DNA of 64,000 bases from NCBI RefSeq assembly GCF_001949145.1, contig NW_019091411.1, positions 1,507,563 through 1,571,562 of the forward strand. Direction: 5' to 3'. A program made the translations under genes and the position numbers. Below are positions 61,010-64,000 of the stretch, one piece after another (position 1 is the stretch's first letter; each line of letters starts with the position of its first letter). Origin of the DNA: Acanthaster planci (taxonomy: Eukaryota; Echinodermata; Asteroidea; Valvatida; Acanthasteridae). The notes beneath the pieces were generated by a model. The model was given only the letters and a program-made list of their open reading frames with translations. It was not told the origin of the DNA and ran no database searches.

Positions 61010-64000
61010 GTCTTTTCTGATTAATCACTGCTTTTAAGTCACCATTATTTTTATCTTAGTCTTTTTATACTTATATCAGTGTTTTTTAAAGTTGGAATTA
61101 ATAAGAAGATAATGTAGTCTTGCATTTTTTTATAGAGAAAACATTTGGAAATAATATTTTTGTTTGCTATTTCTTTCATTTATATGGACATTTTTATTTC
61201 ATAGCGCAAAAGTACTTGTAGAGATTACCCTTTGATTTTCACACATCAAATCTTTTTAATTGTCTGTCTGATGTCTCCTTTTATTAATGAATCTGAGTGT
61301 AGATGATCACGGTGGGCCCTAATAATGGCATAGCCGGCTTACATGGCTAGATCACCAAACAGGCAAAGTAGACACCATGTCTACAACAAAAGGAAAAGTG
61401 GAGTGCTTAAAATGCCATTACATAGTGCCTTAAACATACACCGACACACGAGAAGAGTTTCTGAATTTCTGATTGTGGGAAAAATTTAAACTAGCTAGTA
61501 AATGGGATTATAAAGGGTTTGCATCGACCTGCAATGCAAGGCTGTGGCTTGATAACCAGTGCTATGAAACTGGTACTTGTGCTTAGAGTGGAGTAGGGCC
61601 CAGAGAGCTTACTTAGAGCCTGTACGCAACTCTTGATCGGGTCCATTCACCTGTTGTTCAGAAAAGGCCAGTCATTTTTCTTTATACAGTTCTCCCACTG
61701 TTACAAGGGTCTTCCAAGTGTACACAGATCAAGTGCCTTGGTTTATCTGTACCTTGAATTTAAATTTAGGAGTGTTTTGCTGGTCTTAAGTCAGTTTTGT
61801 ATTGATTTAGTTTTGTCTAGCTTGTTTTGCAGAAGAGTAATGCATTGAACATCAAATAAGTGAAGAAGAAATTGACAGAAATGCATTGAAATTGATACCT
61901 CACTGCAGTAGACCAAATTAGTTTTTTATCTGATGGATTAATCTTAAAAAGGTCTTCTCTGATCTGTTGGAGGCCAGGTTTTATTCTTTTCTGTTTTGTT
62001 TTCCTATATTTTCTGTTGTTTTTTGTCCATTTGACGTATTTTCCATGAACATACTGAAGTTGTGATGTACAAATGGCATTATTTTATTTCTCACTTGTCT
62101 GAATATAGTCTTGGCCCAAGACGTCAGTGATCGATAGTTGTTTTATTTCAGTTGAAGAGCGCCCTCGCACAACTAGTTTTTACTTACTCTCACTAGCTGG
62201 CGCACTGTCTAATTATGAGTCGTTGGGGGCGCACTATGCATGGTGTCCACTATCAAGCACTATCGTCTTGAAAACCAAGACTAGTCTGAATAATGAGATG
62301 CAATACTTTATTTCCTGTGAGACTAGAGCATTGTATCCCGACGTCTTGCTGCTCTTGGGAGATCAACTGAACAAAGTGTCACTCTAGACCACAAATGCAC
62401 AAGACCTTCAGGATGATAATGTGTATATGTCTGTTACGTCTTGTTTCTTTCAGATGTTATTTGAATTATGGCATGTTGTTTGTTTTTATTTATTCTTGTC
62501 AACTTTTTGCCCTCTCTGAATGTTGTATTTGTTGGGATTTTCTATAGTTTTCATAGATACTGATAAAGCCTTAAGCACAAGGCATGCAGTTATAATGCTT
62601 GAAATAATCCTATGCATTTTCATCTTTATTAAGTTAAGGCAAAATATCACAACCTCTCTCTTGTTAGCTGATGCAACTTATTCTCATATAATTATTCATA
62701 TATATTTCAGTTTGACAGTTTGGGTCCTACAAATTCTAAGTGGTTTCATAAAATTGATGATACAAGTGCTTCTATGGCATACTTTGTGGCAGAAACCTCA
62801 CAATTCTGTAGTTTAAGTGCCGCCAACTAATTTTTAATGCATTTTATTCCAATCATGTTGAGTTTTAATAATGTAGTGTAAGTATTCAAATGAAATAATC
62901 TGAAGCATGTCATGTGTTAGTTTGTAACTTGTGTAACAGGTACTTATCCAACTCCCCTAAGAACACCAAAAGAAATGTTGCTTAACCAAGTCTTACTTTA
63001 GTATTTTCAGAATTGCATTGTACAGTAACTGTAATCATAACACTCTCATAGTTATTCAGCCTAGCAACAAATTCACAACTTAGCACAATATAACTTAAAC
63101 ATTATTTAGCAACTTTAACAGTACTACCATTATATTTTTATAGACAGGATTGTGCCGCTTTTGAATAAAATCAGATTTTGTGCATGGTAAGTTATTAGAT
63201 ATATTTAATCAAAGAGAGCTGTCTTTCTGCACTTCATATTTTTATTTGGAAAGCTAGCACGGTAACGCATTGGCACAACTTGGATGTGGCACCCCCTTCC
63301 ACGCCCCTTTCTCATCCCCTTCACCACGTCTCATTCAATCCTCACCCCTTTTCTCCTTTTCGTCCTTGTTCTTCTTTAGTCTCTCTCAATTTCGTTTTGG
63401 ATATTTCAAGTGCCACTAGTAACCCTGAAGTTGTACTTATTTATATCAAAGAGTGTGGTTTTTAATTTTTCTTTGCTTGGTTTTTAAATTTTCAATTTCG
63501 ATTTACTATTCTTGCAAAGGTCTTTTTCCTCAAATCTTTATAGGAACTAACAGAGAAAAGCAAATTTGTGTAGCATATTTGGTGTGTTCATGTAGTTGTC
63601 TTTTGCTTTTTGGAAACCTTCATGAATCCTCATGTTCTGCCATATTGAAGCAATAATTGAAGCAGTGATAAACGCTCACTGTGCAATGTCTATCTAATAG
63701 CAGCTCTGAGATGCTTGGTTTTAAGGGGGTTTTACTGTTTTTCTTGCTATTTTTTTCCTGTTGGGGACTGCAATAATTGTTTAATGCCTCAGTCATTTTA
63801 TACTGCATTAACGGATTCTGATGAGGCTTTGACAATGCTGAATTGCCCTGATTTTGAAATTAAATCTGTTACATTTTTATTATGAAACGAAAATAATTAT
63901 ATTGTGTAGGAAGTAGATTATCTTATTCATACAAGGGGAGAGTTGGCTTTTGTGACGCTCCTTAAAATGCTTAAAAAACCAGCAGTTTTTATGCATTAAG
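61010..64000. other. INF2 3' UTR or further intron, then flank
   Basis: AT-rich sequence with no clear coding exon. AATAAA at 63164-63169 followed by TTTTGTGCATGG is a plausible poly(A) signal. Acceptor-like sites end at 61832, 62151 and 62710. Confidence 0.45.

Noticed and set aside
62520-62816. Stand-alone 98-codon hydrophobic gene.
   Set aside because: It starts at a TTG, is AT-rich and has no homology; only its last third was kept as a speculative alternative INF2 exon.
1-64000. Frequent ACATGTACATGT palindromes as a possible regulatory or CRISPR-like array.
   Set aside because: They are scattered singly with irregular spacing and no spacers of fixed length; they look like a dispersed simple repeat.

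Overview
The window is ordinary metazoan genomic DNA: AT-rich, with long introns, GT-AG splice sites, no operons and many short transposon remnants. The two genes are closest in layout to vertebrate orthologs, but the repeat content (TACATGTACATGTA-type palindromes, many MITEs) and moderate intron sizes suggest an invertebrate deuterostome. An echinoderm such as a sea star is my best guess. That assignment is inference; the gene identities are secure from conserved motifs.

Layout. Positions 1-1274 are intron. Fourteen plus-strand exons from 1275 to 18672 encode all but about the first 60 residues of a phosphoglucomutase-2 type enzyme (PGM2/PGM2L1 family). It has the catalytic serine loop, metal-binding loop, sugar-specificity loop and phosphate-binding loop, and ends at TGA 18670-18672. 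Positions 18673 to about 24700 hold its 3' UTR and intergenic DNA, which contains several MITE-like elements (18978-19133, 20328-20900, 22433-22694, and a foldback near 23300-23560). A CpG-richer stretch near 24700-25134 is the likely promoter and noncoding first exon of the second gene.

The second gene (25936-61009, plus strand, 16 coding exons, about 1676 codons in my model) is an inverted-formin-2 (INF2) ortholog. It has an N-terminal armadillo-type inhibitory domain, an FH1 region built of eleven near-identical proline repeats, a full FH2 domain, a WH2/DAD-like motif, and a long disordered C-terminal tail. Its first coding intron is 12.7 kb. The 3' end offers two to several alternative C-termini, which is the most biologically interesting point here because human INF2 location is set by alternative C-termini.

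The two genes are unrelated in function (sugar phosphate metabolism; actin filament nucleation and severing) and simply lie head to tail. I see no rRNA, tRNA, CRISPR, virus or prokaryotic material. There is one assembly gap (9510-9712) inside a 38-bp minisatellite. I found no undescribed system. The best leads are the INF2 C-terminus, a GC-AG intron in PGM2, the coding minisatellite, and a set of MITEs with recognisable target-site duplications.
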